Assembly (NCBI GenBank): GCA_013399895.1
Contig: VXBA01003437.1
Location: 3,388,064-3,452,063 of the forward strand
Direction of reading: 5' to 3'
DNA: 64,000 nt
Origin: Serilophus lunatus
Lineage: Eukaryota > Chordata > Aves > Passeriformes > Eurylaimidae
The notes beneath the pieces were generated by a model. The model searched no databases and was not told where the DNA came from. It worked only from the letters and a program-made list of their open reading frames with translations. The position numbers and the translations under genes were made by a program. The first letter of the stretch is position 1, and the number at the start of each line of letters is the position of its first letter. Of this stretch, positions 22,759 through 33,870 are shown piece after piece.

Positions 22759-25700
22759 CAGGTGCAGGTGACCACACATATTTCAAGCAGATGCAATGTT
22801 GCACAGTGATGGTTCTGAAGATGGATAGATGCGTCTGAGCTGTAACAGCACCGCTGAGTCTTTCAACTGCACTTGGTAGGAGTCTGGTGTGGCTTCAGAA
22901 CTGGGACTGGGCTTGACTACTTGGCACAGTCAATAGGATACTATTGGGACAGAGGGTGAAGAACTGTGCAACAGGAGCTTTTCCAAATCCCCTATTATGT
23001 GAAGACTGAATTCTAGCCCGTTTTTAGAAATTTCTCAAAAAATCCCAACAGCAACTCAAAAAAGAAAAAAAAATTGGAAAGCTTTGCATATCTTGAAAGA
23101 AGATGCAACCATAATTTGTTTTTGTTTCAGATAGGTAAATAAATGGGGCAAATTCAGTGGTCACCTGGCAAGGAGTGACAAAAATTCCACAAGCCCCATA
23201 TGAAAATGTCCATTTTTCTGGAAACCACAAACCCTTTGTAGTGCCAGGGGGCAGATATACAGGGGCAGCTTCCAAACAGGAGATGACATTGTTTCAGGGC
23301 TCCCATTGTTCCACTAATATGGTAGCTGCTCTGGTCTGGGAGCAACATGGGATCCATGACAATGAAGTGGGGCCAGTCGCAGCATTCCATGCTGGTTTGC
23401 ATCCTCATGCTTCTGCATTTCGGATTCCCCAGCAGCCCTCTTGTCAGCCCAGCAACACAGTCAGTCACAAGACACAGCCACACATATTAATGGCTCCAAG
23501 CACATGGTGGGTTACACCCAGAGCAGCCTGGGAACTTCTATCACAGAGGTCTTTCTGTATGTAAGGAAGCATATCCAACCAGTCTGGAAATTACAACTGT
23601 CAGATGTCATCTCTGAAACTGACAAGGGTGTGTACAGTCTTAGAGCAATTCTGCTTGAATCTAAAACTCGCGGCAAAGCATCTTTTACCTAATACTCCTA
23701 AATTCACTTATAGCCAGGGCTGAGTTCTGGACTGATGATGCCAGTGGTTCATGATGCATTTATCAGTTCTCCGTGGAGGATATGCTGGTCACTCCCTTGG
23801 CCAGATCTCTTCACTCTTTCTACATACCAGCTTGCATGAAAAAGTAACTATAAAGATAGTAAATATTTTCTTCGTGTTGAATTGCCAGGTAAATGACTTT
23901 AGGATAGCTAGAGGAGAGTGAGGTAGAAGGAATATAATGCATGGACTGAAGGAGCACAGTTAAGAATGGAAAGAAGCATGAGGTGGTATATTGAGATCTG
24001 TTGCAAAAGAGGGAGCTTCTTGCAAATTCCTAAATTAGACCAATCATACTAAATTTATGGGAATGCAAAAAAATTGTTGCATCCGTTGCTGTCCCTTGCC
24101 AGCTGTAAGCTTGCCAAAGCAATTTTTAGACTAGAGGGAGGAAATCACATATATACTCACATTTTTTTCTCTTCCTTTTCACTCAGTGTCAAGATTCAAG
24201 CAAGTTTCAAATGGAGGTTCATTTTCTGCATTCATGGGGTGCATACAAATCAGCTCAACAAATACTCTCAGTTTTGATCAAAGAGCACTTGATCACAGGT
24301 AGTGCTTCATCTAAAACACTTAGACATGTGTAGGCCTGTTGCCTATGCTTGTCTAGCCTTTGATGGACCATGAAGGGAGCAATGGTGAGCAGGGCGTGTA
24401 ACTTCCCATCTGCTGTCCACAGGGGTAACTCAGGTATCTCCTGGCATGATGAAGGTTGTATTGCACCTTGTAATGCCACGTTTTGGTCTGCCTGGACAAG
24501 CATGGGCACATCAGACTCTGCGTGCTCTGCCTACACCCAGAACCACACGCTTTCTTCTTCCCTTTCTTACCAGAGAGGCAAACATCAGGGGACAGCTTTG
24601 CAATAACCAGGCATTTCAGAGAGTGTATGTATGTCTTCAGAGTTCAGGATGCAGGAGTGCTTTCAGATCAGGTCTAAAGTACTGTTCAAACCTAGAAAAC
24701 AGCACTGAAATAGCTAACCAGCACACATGGGTTATGTGTGTGCTCATTCCCAAAAAGAGAATTCTCCGTTTTTTCAAAGATCTTCAACTTCTTAAAACTC
24801 CTGCTCTTCCCTCACCAGAGAAACCCTGCTCAGTTCCCAGTATAACTTGGTACTGTTAGCATCCAGACTCCCACCTGCAGAAACAGCCTTGGTGTGGTAT
24901 TGCAGCTGCACCATGTCCATAGTCTTCTCGGAATAGGGACACTGCAGCTGCCCTATGCAGGGGGTCGAGTGGGGTCTGGGTTAACATCTGTGAGCTTTTA
25001 CTCACTCTGCAGGCATTCTTAAAGAGGTAAACATCTAGCTAAGAACAGAAATTTCAACTAGTTCAAGTACTAAAAATTTGTTCAATAATCCATAAATTCA
25101 TTATAATTGGATAAAGGCAATAAAAGTTTTGTCTCATCTCTGTCTTCTAGCATACAGATACTGTTGTGTTAGCACCGATATCCACAAGTGAACAAGTAAG
25201 ACTTACAGGATATCTAGAAACATGCAATTTAAACAGCCAGAATTAACAGTGACTGAATTCAACGTATCCATTCCTGCTGTAAAACCTCAGGAAACTCTCA
25301 GGAAACTGCCCCACTTTGCCACAGAAATGTCCAGTAATGTGACATAGTTCATACGTGAGTGGAATTGAGGAAAGGCAAACCTTTAGAGAGAGGAAGTGCT
25401 GGGGGGAGCTCTCATTTCCCTGCTCTGGTAAAAACATAGTCCTGCAGCCATCAGAACTGGCTACCAAGCACCCATATACAATGACATGCCCATGCTCTGG
25501 TTGAGCATAGCAAACAGATGAAAATGGTTTCACTGCTGAGATGCACAAATTTTGCTGCCTGAACCTACCTGAGGAGAAACGTCCTTTCTAGGCTGCTATT
25601 AAAATCCACAGTGTTATTTAGCCTTCACTGTAGCAAATCAAAACATTATCTCATGCTCCTCAGGAAGCAATAAAGGGAACAGTAAGGCAGCATCATTCTT

Positions 25701-27690
25701 TGTGACTACTCCATTATTGTCCTATTTCCTTCCCTTGAAACCCAGCTTCTTAGCTGTGGCTTTACCTTTATTCAAGATGCTGCAGTCTGCAAGACTATTG
25801 AGCGAAAGATCCCCAACTGCAGTCCTAATCACCAGGCAGCTCTCACTGTGCCAGGGAATCGCTCATGCAAGATACCAAACAGGTGCTGGGCATGAAGCAC
25901 TAAAGATGGATTCCCTTTTCTGGCTTTAGACTCCTGCCATGTTGCAATTTAGGCTGGCACTGGCTGCCTGTCCTCCCTAAGGTGTCCCTAATCAGACAGA
26001 AACAGTTGTTTCCAGTTGTATAATGCACCTCATACAGAGACACAACTCTTAAATCAGTGAAATAGATTGTGATTCTTTTCCCCCACTGATGGAAAGAAGA
26101 GCCTGAAATGTCTCCAGTGTAGGTGTCTAAAGACAAAGCAGAAAATTCAGGTGCTACTGGCAACGGCATGCAGAATAAAATATATAGCCTCAGATTATGA
26201 ACTGTTTCTCAGAGTGGATGTTGGAGAAAAAACATGTTGGGTTGGAGGAAAAGTATTGCAGCAGAAGTATTGCACTCTCCGGGCCATACTTCTCTTATAG
26301 TAGTGATGCATTGAGTCACCAGGCTCAGCCCAAGGTTTTCTGCAGAGCAGGAGGGCATGACTTAACCCTTGTCTAAGATAAAACTACCTTCAAACAAAAT
26401 CTTCATGATGCAAGAAGAAGTGCTGTGCCTTCAGTGGCTGACACTGAGACTGGACAAACATCTCCTGAGCTATTTGAAATGCCACTCTGCAGATGCCATT
26501 CCAGCTATGCACCATCATTAAGGATTTCCACAAGATCTGAGGTGATCCAGCTCAAACAACTCCAGTCTGTTTTCCTGAAAGCTGGCAAGTGCACCATTGG
26601 CCCTTGGCTAGGCCATGGGTGGATACAGAATTTTTGTGTCCTATGAGGTTGCAAACTGCTGTTTCCCTGATTACTCCACAGTCCCAATAGGAACAGCAGA
26701 CTGTAAATTTCTCGTTCTGAAACAGAGGAGCTAGTCTGAGTTTTGTTTTTTGCTTTATTCTCATTTCCATTCTCTAAGCCCTGATCAGAGCCAGAATAAA
26801 GCCATAGTTACAGAGAGTATTTCAAATGTGTTCAAGAGCCCCTTCCAGCTGAAAGCATGAGCACGGTGCAGAGCACAAGGAGGCTTTCTCAGTAATCATG
26901 ATGCTTAAGCAAGATTTCAGTAATGCTAAAACCAAAATTGTCTGGTTTTTTAGAGTTTCCATCAGAAAATAATTATTTGTGTGCAATTCACATGTATTTG
27001 GTGTGGGATACATGTAGGATGACCCTTTTTGAATTTGGACACAGCATTCCAGCATTCCCCCTCTGTGGCTCCTCTGTAAGCTGTGATACGAGCTGTATCC
27101 AACTGCTCTCTTGTCCCACATTGGCATTCACGGAGCTCCTGTTTTGCACTGGTGCTTCTGCTTTGTCATTTCTGGTGCTTACATAACCAGAATTCACTTT
27201 CTGTCAGTGTATGAATGAATTTATGTGGGGTATAGGGACAACTGATCTTCCACCCTGCCCTCTGCTCCCTAGGCACCACCCAAATGCATTGAGGCATATG
27301 ACACATGTCTACACAGCTTCTTCTCCCCGCACCCAGCACCTCCCCAGTTCACAACGCAGCTGGGACCAGCCCTGGATATTCTCTAAATGCTGCTGATCTG
27401 CCAACAGTCCTGCTAGCAGATGTGGTTGCTGAAATACTTGTAAAAGCCAGCGTGAGAGAACATGGACAAAGCCACAGAGAAATCTCTTGTGTTTGCAGGC
27501 AAAGCTTGAGCTTCCTCAGGCCTTGTTCCACCCTCACCCTTGGGGCTCTCGCTCACCAGAAAGGACAAGAATCACCTTTAGCAGGCATGGCCTGTGAGCA
27601 GAGCCCCACATGGATGCCCACATGCCTGGGCAGTGCATGGGTTGCTTGCTCAGCATGGGCCTTAACCTGAGGGATGCATGCCAGAAGAGG
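22759..27690. other. Unannotated non-coding stretch
   Basis: No gene recognised. The longest frames are 23157-23564 (+, 135 codons) and 24446-24859 (+, 137 codons). Both are overlapped by open frames in other registers, and neither resembles a known protein. No interspersed repeat was recognised. Confidence 0.45.
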
Positions 27691-27783
27691 GACTCATATC
27701 AGCAGAGGGGCTCACAGCACCAGGGCAATGGGCACGTTGCCCTGGTGATGGGTGGGCTGGGCTGGGTGCTGGCATAGGGAGTC
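27691..27783 (+). other. Imperfect 93-nt hairpin with perfect core
   Basis: The core is caccagggcaa (27718-27728) pairing with ttgccctggtg (27737-27747). It extends inward by a T-G wobble and a G-C pair to a four-base loop (27731-27734), giving a 13-bp stem. Outward, with internal loops, gctcac (27710-27715) can pair with gtgggc (27752-27757), cagca (27700-27704) with tgctg (27767-27771), and gactc (27691-27695) with gagtc (27779-27783). The shape is loosely like a small-RNA precursor, but the outer internal loops are larger than in a typical pre-miRNA. Expression is unknown. The pairing was worked out by hand. Confidence 0.35.
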
Positions 27784-28244
27784 AGGATCCCCCACAGTGG
27801 CAGAGTGGAGCAGAGCCTCCCCACCCTCTCTCAGGAAGGGGTTTGCACCAAAAATTCTCCTTGTTTTGCCATAGTTGCTCAGCACCATGGAGGAAGGTGA
27901 TGCACCCACTAAGAAATTCCTGGTTGCAGATTTTAGAGAGTTTTTCACCAAATCATCAATGTTTCTCTTCAGTCTTATTGTAATCATTACTCCAAATACC
28001 ACTAATGTAAGTAGCAATAATGATAAAACCCTATTCCTTGGTCTTCAGTTTCCCTCTCTGAGGCACTCTGATAGTTGCCAGCCACTGTAGTGATAATGTG
28101 CTAACAGAATCAACAACATCCACAAAGTACTATAACTGTAAACTGGTGCTTTGAAAGCCCATCTCTGTACGTAGTCCTGTGGAGTGGGAGTAGGTTTCCC
28201 TGCAGACAACATCTTTGTAGTATGGCAGCTGGCCTTCAGTGAAA
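27784..28244. other. Unannotated non-coding stretch
   Basis: No gene or repeat is recognised between the hairpin and the next CR1 fragment. A - strand frame over 27712-28017 has a hydrophobic start but no family resemblance. Confidence 0.45.
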
Positions 28245-28355
28245 CCTCAGAGAATATGCTGAATTGGAAGGGACCCACAAGGATTATCAAGTCCAAACCT
28301 TAGACCTACATAGGACCATCCCCAAGACTCATGCCATATGCCTGAGAGTATCATG
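28245..28355 (-). mobile_element. CR1 LINE 3'-end fragment, antisense
   Basis: The + strand reads gagaatatgctgaattggaa then gggacccacaaggattatca, followed by aggaccatccccaagactca and atgcctgagagtatcat. This is the reverse complement of the CR1 3' UTR end. About 110 bases survive, with no coding sequence. It ends abruptly in unrelated sequence near 28355. It resembles the first part of the 22351 copy closely in order and wording. Confidence 0.9.
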
Positions 28356-30589
28356 GAGTCAGTGGCCTCTCCCCTGCCACACAGTGGCTCAGCTGTGCTT
28401 TTCCAGGGAGACAATTTCCCTTGAGAGCCCACTAGTATAGACAAGCTTTCAGGAGCCAGTGCAGCTACTTCCTAATCTCATCTGTTCAGCTCCTGTTCCT
28501 GCCCTGTGGGGCCTTTTAGGTCATTTATCCCACAACACACCTGTCAAGGGAGGGGACGGTTCTTAACTTCTTCCTAAAATGAGGACCTGCAACAAGGAGT
28601 AAGAGATAGCTTCAACAAGATCACCCAGGAAATGTATAGCAGGACAGGAACAGAGCAGCAACGGGACCTGCAAAGCCATTCTAGCTCTGAAATTTGGGTA
28701 CAGTACAGAGAATTACTGCTTTATTTTGTTTCAAAAGAGGACATCACCTTAACCCAGAGTTCAGCTGAAAACCAAACCATCTCTGAGATTCACTGAGCAT
28801 GAGTAACCCTTCCATTCCTCTGCCCTCTTGTGTTATTTCCTCATTTGTTTTCTTCTTTTCTGTGTTTTGGTACATCAGAAACAGTGTAATCCAGCCCAGT
28901 TAGGAAACAGAATTACCAGAATATGAGTAACTTTTTCTGAGAAGAGATCATGAGTTATGTCCAAGCAGGAGCTGGAAGTATCTGACATCTTTGAGTGACT
29001 GGAAAGTTTGTTTTCGTGAAAACTAAGTTTCACACCACACACTCAGGAAGGCCATTTTTCAGGGATTTGGAGTAACTCCTGATGGCCAAACACAGTGGAA
29101 AATACCATGTGGTAGTACTGAGGTCGCCCTATGTGGAGTTACCGTGGAGAAGTCCTCCGCTAACCACAACTCCTGAGCTAACAGAGCTCTTGGACACTGC
29201 CATGACTTTGCAGTGCCTCTTTGGTGCATGCTCCTTTTGGGAGCCACCCCCGCTTCTCCCTCCTTCATTCAGGCACTGCACTTGGGATTATTTTCCCCCT
29301 TCTCTGACAAAGCACATACAGATGCTGTATTGTCTACCACAATCAAGGGGCTCAGGTGAGTAATGGAGAATGGCAGAACTTGGCATGTACTTGTTTGCCT
29401 TAGTGCAATTTTCCCATAATTGCACTTCCTAGCTTTTCAGCATCTGTGAAAGATCAGCTTATGACACAGCAAAATTGGCCTCACATTTTTTCTAGAATTT
29501 GCATCAGGTCAGGAATCAGGCATCCTTCATTTGGCTTAAATCATTTTGGAAGGGTGGGGACAGAACCACCCCATTTTTGTGCATAGTCAGGGCTGGCTGG
29601 ATTTTAAAGCCCAGGAGAAAAACCATAGCATGTCAAACATATTTAGCTCAACTGTCTAGTGTTGATTTTTGCTTTTGTTTTTGAAAAGGTGTTGATGAAA
29701 CTGGCACAAGTTCTTTTAGTTTTGCCAGATCTTGAGGCAAATTCACTGAAGACTGAACAAGGGTGATCCTGGAACAGTATGAAGCCATAACGTGGGACAG
29801 ACAGTAGTTTAGAAATGCAAAGAACAGAGTTTGTGCAGATGGACAGCTGTACTGTGACAGACAACTCTTTGTTATCTCTCCTTATGACCTCCATTTCTTT
29901 CCTTTAGGTGTATATAGATGCCAATAACGCAACAGAGAAACAATGAGGAACAGAAATAACTTTAGGACTGAAGTGCTGACCTCCCCATCACCTGGGGAGA
30001 GGGTAGAACTAGACTGTGGTGTGCCAAGGCAGTAAGGATGACAAAGAGCAGTCCCTGAGTCAAGGAGCCTGCATTCACAATGACTAGAAACATAATAAAC
30101 CTTGGAAGTTTGTGGAGAAATATGTTCTGCTCAGACAATCCAGGAGACAGTTTGGGGTTATCTCTGTTATCTACCAAGGGCTGTAGGTTTTTGTACTGGA
30201 AAAAGCATCTATCTTGATATCTTCCCCAGCATATTTCAGGTTTCTTCAAGCTACAGCGTTAAATTGAATTGCTGGAATACATACTACTATGAAACTTAAC
30301 TTTGTTCTAAACAAATGGAAGAACAAGGTTTACTTGTCTGAAAATTCCTAACTTTCGTGATGCCATTATGCATGTTCACAGGTATGGTTTGCAGCTAATA
30401 GTTCACACTATTCAGCCAGGCAGCATTGTATTTTTTCAAAGTTTCTGAAGCATTTTGTTCCTTATCAACATCTCTTTCTGGCCCTTGAGTATTCCTGGAG
30501 CTTAGTTTAGGTTCCCTCTTTTTTTGAGATAACTGAATCTCCTCTTTTGTCAAGGGGGCTTTCTAAGTCAGATAAGTCATTCATTTCCC
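28356..30589. other. Unannotated non-coding stretch
   Basis: No gene, repeat family or structured RNA recognised. All open frames are shorter than 100 codons. Confidence 0.5.
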
Positions 30590-30770
30590 TTTTCTACTTT
30601 AATGAATAGACTATTGTCCATTTATAATCAAATTTTAATTAATATTATCCGTTTAGTCTAGGCTTAGATTAAAGCTTTGTCATAAAAGGGACAACAGACG
30701 CAATAAAGAAAGCTTTCTTTATTTCACTTTTTTTTTTCTGTTGAAGTTGCTTTTACTCTCAACTAGTAAT
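30590..30770. promoter_or_regulatory. AT-rich enhancer-like block
   Basis: It contains ctattgtccatttataatca (about 30611-30630), with a SOX-like ATTGTCC beside a HOX/CDX-like TTTATAAT, then aaattttaattaatattatc with a TAATTAAT core, and ggcttagattaaagctttg. The 22-bp palindrome at 30702-30723 lies inside the block. Motif density is high, but AT-rich DNA yields such sites by chance, so this is a weak call. Confidence 0.3.
30702..30723. repeat. 22-bp perfect palindrome with two AATAAA hexamers
   Basis: The left arm aataaagaaag (30702-30712) and right arm ctttctttatt (30713-30723) are exact reverse complements with no spacer. Each end carries AATAAA on its own strand: AATAAA at 30702-30707 on +, and TTTATT at 30718-30723, which is AATAAA on -. 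The symmetry is seen directly. A role as a two-way polyadenylation signal is speculative; no flanking transcript is known. The T-run just after it (30729-30738) could serve as a downstream U-rich element for the + strand. Confidence 0.6.
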
Positions 30771-33479
30771 GTTGGAGATCCAAACAAAATAATACCTGCC
30801 TGTGGCATGAGAACTGCATTAAACTGTGAGAAGACTTCTGTTTCCTTACCCAGCTAGAGTAATAAGAGTAAAATAAGCTACAGAAAAATGCTGAAAAGGA
30901 TGGAGTGGTTGATTTGTTTTATTAAAATTTTTAATGAGCTTGATTATTTTCAGATTGGTCTTGTGTTGCTTTTCTTCTTTTGTTAGAGACTGTAGCTAGG
31001 TGCACACCTATGAGTCATATCTCAGGGGCTGCTCTGATACCAGGATGCTCAGATTGCTGTTTTGGCTTCATGTATGTACATATATGTACACTCCAAAAAA
31101 ACCCACAAAATTGCAGCTTGTTGTGGCTTTTGCCACTGAAGTAAGAGCTAATAAAAAACTAACTATGGACTTTGCAACAGTTGGCTCTTCTGTGTTCTGA
31201 ATTACTTGAGTTATACTCCAGACCTTCAAAGTGATACCCAAACCACTACCTCATCCAAATATTCTTCCTGTCTAATGAAACTGACTATAGCAGGAAAAAA
31301 TCTTCACAGAGCTGCCTATGTTAATATTGAGCATCTGGGTATACGTGAGGAATGATGCTGCAATCCCTTGCAAATCCTCATCTTGTTGGAGAGTTGGTGA
31401 GGCAGTTAACTCTGTCTTCAGAGAATAAGAAAAAGTCCTGGGACATGTTGCAGTACAAAACCTTGCACAGCAATTTTGCTTCAGCTGTGCGGGCAGGCAC
31501 AGCGCAGAGGCAAACAGCAAAAGGTAAAAGGACACTGTTGAATTTTTCTCTCAGGGCAACCCAGTGGCAATACTGATTAAATATAAAGGCACAAGCAGTG
31601 GGCTTGGCCTTGTATATAGTCTAGATAAATAAAGCAATTTACTGACCCCAGGTGGCTGGGACCCTACCCGAATCAACTTATGCACAGGATGTACAAGACA
31701 GTGAAGTGTTGTCACAACAGAAGCCAAAAGCATCATCAGGCAAGAAGGAAGGAGAAACAACTGAGTATTGGGGAGATTAGAAATAAAAGGGCTACTTGAC
31801 ACTTGTTACTGGCACAATGATGCAAAATTATGTAATACCAGAAAACAACCAGCACGGCAAGAGAAAAGGGGTTTTCACCTAAGAAGATCACTGTGGGAGC
31901 AGGACGTGCCTGCAGGGATGAGGTAGTCCTCTGCATGGAGCAGGAGAACACTCTCAAGCTGAGGTCCAGGGCTAGGTGCTGAATCCCAGACAAAAAAAGT
32001 TAGTGGCAATACTTCTTTGGGTTTCCAAGAGGCTGGAATTTTACATCTTAAGTTTAAGAACAAAGTGAAAAAAACTTTTTTCAGGATGGGTTGATTTTTT
32101 TCAAGAAATGCCAAATCATAAACATGGAGAGGAAGAGGCTGTGATGACGTGACAGCACTGTAGCCCAGAGAATGATCCAGGATCAGAAGAAGCCGGAAAA
32201 AGATGAACTATCTTACCACTGCCAGTAATTATCGGGTTCCTTATCATCCAAATAGTTGTAAGCACCAGAACTGGGAAACCTGACTGTTGCATCCTGCTCT
32301 CTGTGCTCTCACACTCCCCATGTTGTAGATCAGTATGTTCTGCTGTCTTCTTTAAAGCTGCCAAACTAAAGACCAAGTCCAGGTTTCAGGTAAAAGCAGC
32401 GGTCAGTCATTATTTGTAGAACTAGCTGAAAATTTTTGAAGGTCTCTTCCATTAAAAAGGGATCTCTTGTTCATCTTGAAAGTTTTTTTGCTTTGTTGTG
32501 TTGGTTCTTTTTTTATTTTTAGTGAAAATGGTGTCATTTATGGAAATCTTCCTTTGAAAACATGATAAATTCTGTGAATAACAGGCTATTATTTGGGGGG
32601 TTTATTTGAACAGAACTGAGAAATCACAAGGTATGGGCGTGGGGGAATACTGCACTTTTTCCTTTGTGGCAGTCAACGCTGCTTTTTTTTTATTCTGAAA
32701 GCTACCTTCACACTTCCCTGAATAGAAAGCAGATATTTGCAGGAGGTGAAAAAAGAAAATAAAAATAAGAAAATGAAAAAGTGTATATAAGCAGGGGGAA
32801 AGCACATAAAACTTTTCAAATTTTCTGAACAAACATGAAAATTACTCAAAAATTAGCTCTCTTTCTCAAAGTGTTTTTTTTTTATGATGTTCCTTTGCTC
32901 CACACCTTCTTTGGCGCTCACTTGTCTCAGAGAGAGAGTGAAAGGAACCCTGTGAGCCCCTGCTCCTCAGTAGCATCCAGTGTTGCATGCATTGAACTGT
33001 GCATCACAATAACAGAGTGACATCTGGGTGGCTTCCCTTCCAGTCCCCATGCCTTGCTGACATCAGCTCTGGGTATGTACAGTGGACTCCAACCAAATCA
33101 GCCCAACCAGTGATACCATGCTGGAGTGGGTCTTCCAGCAGAAAGCCATGTGTTTCACAATGTGGTTACCAGAGAAGCCCTGTTAGCATTGGTGGCTTGC
33201 CAAGACATCAGAGAGATGGTAATTGCATTCTGTGGTCTTACAGTGATGGATGGAGACTGCAGTGCAGGCTTCTGAACCTGTGGATTTTTGATTTGGGTAT
33301 GTGTGCATGTCTGCTAAACTTGGATAGGACAAGTGAGAAAGATAAAGCATTTGCATCTCACCCCAGATCTAAATATCAGAAAAGGTTTTCAAATGGCCTG
33401 GCTGAAAATCTCCGATCAAAACAGCCTTTAATTTTGGAGATAATCTAGTCAAGATCATGCTCATCTCTAGCTAAAACTG
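30771..33479. other. Unannotated non-coding stretch
   Basis: A 23-base alternating purine-pyrimidine run at 31069-31091 includes the 16-bp palindrome tgtacatatatgtaca (31075-31090). The frame at 32999-33448 (149 codons) opens at GTG and is unrecognised. No gene or repeat family is supported. Confidence 0.45.
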
Positions 33480-33870
33480 AATTCTTGCCCAACAGCCTCA
33501 CAGTCACATTGCAATTAAAAACACTCTATTTACTTTCATATGCAGCTTGTAGCAATTTTGTCCTCTTGCAGTCAGCTGTGAGTTTGAAGGTGAAGAGTGT
33601 TATGTGTCTGCCACATCCTGCATTCTTTCCTATCTAGATATTGCAAATTATGTGTGCAATGAGCCCTGTTACTATGCAGTAACAAGGAGGAAATCCCTGC
33701 AATGTAATTCATAATGCATCATCTTCTGCAGCCCTGTTCCACAGGCAGATATAGTTCTGCTTTACTCTGATTGGTTGTCAACAGCCCTTCTCCATATCCA
33801 TGCATAATGTACTTTTTATAAGTGGAAGGTAATTGTTTTAAATAACCCAGGACATTTTCACCAAGTTTCT
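33480..33870. promoter_or_regulatory. Enhancer-like AT-rich block
   Basis: The block carries cattgcaattaaaaacac (about 33508-33525), tgcaatgtaattcataatgc (33698-33717), the CCAAT-box complement tgattggttgtcaac (33768-33782) and tccatgcataatgtac (33798-33813, octamer/POU-like). The density of TAATT, ATGCAT and CCAAT-type sites, with no transposon signature, is typical of conserved non-coding elements near developmental genes. Among the AT-rich blocks here this one looks most convincing to me, but no alignment was run. Confidence 0.35.

Noticed and set aside
32999..33448. 149-codon + frame
   Set aside because: It starts at GTG; the product is unrecognised and no neighbouring exon-like sequence was found.
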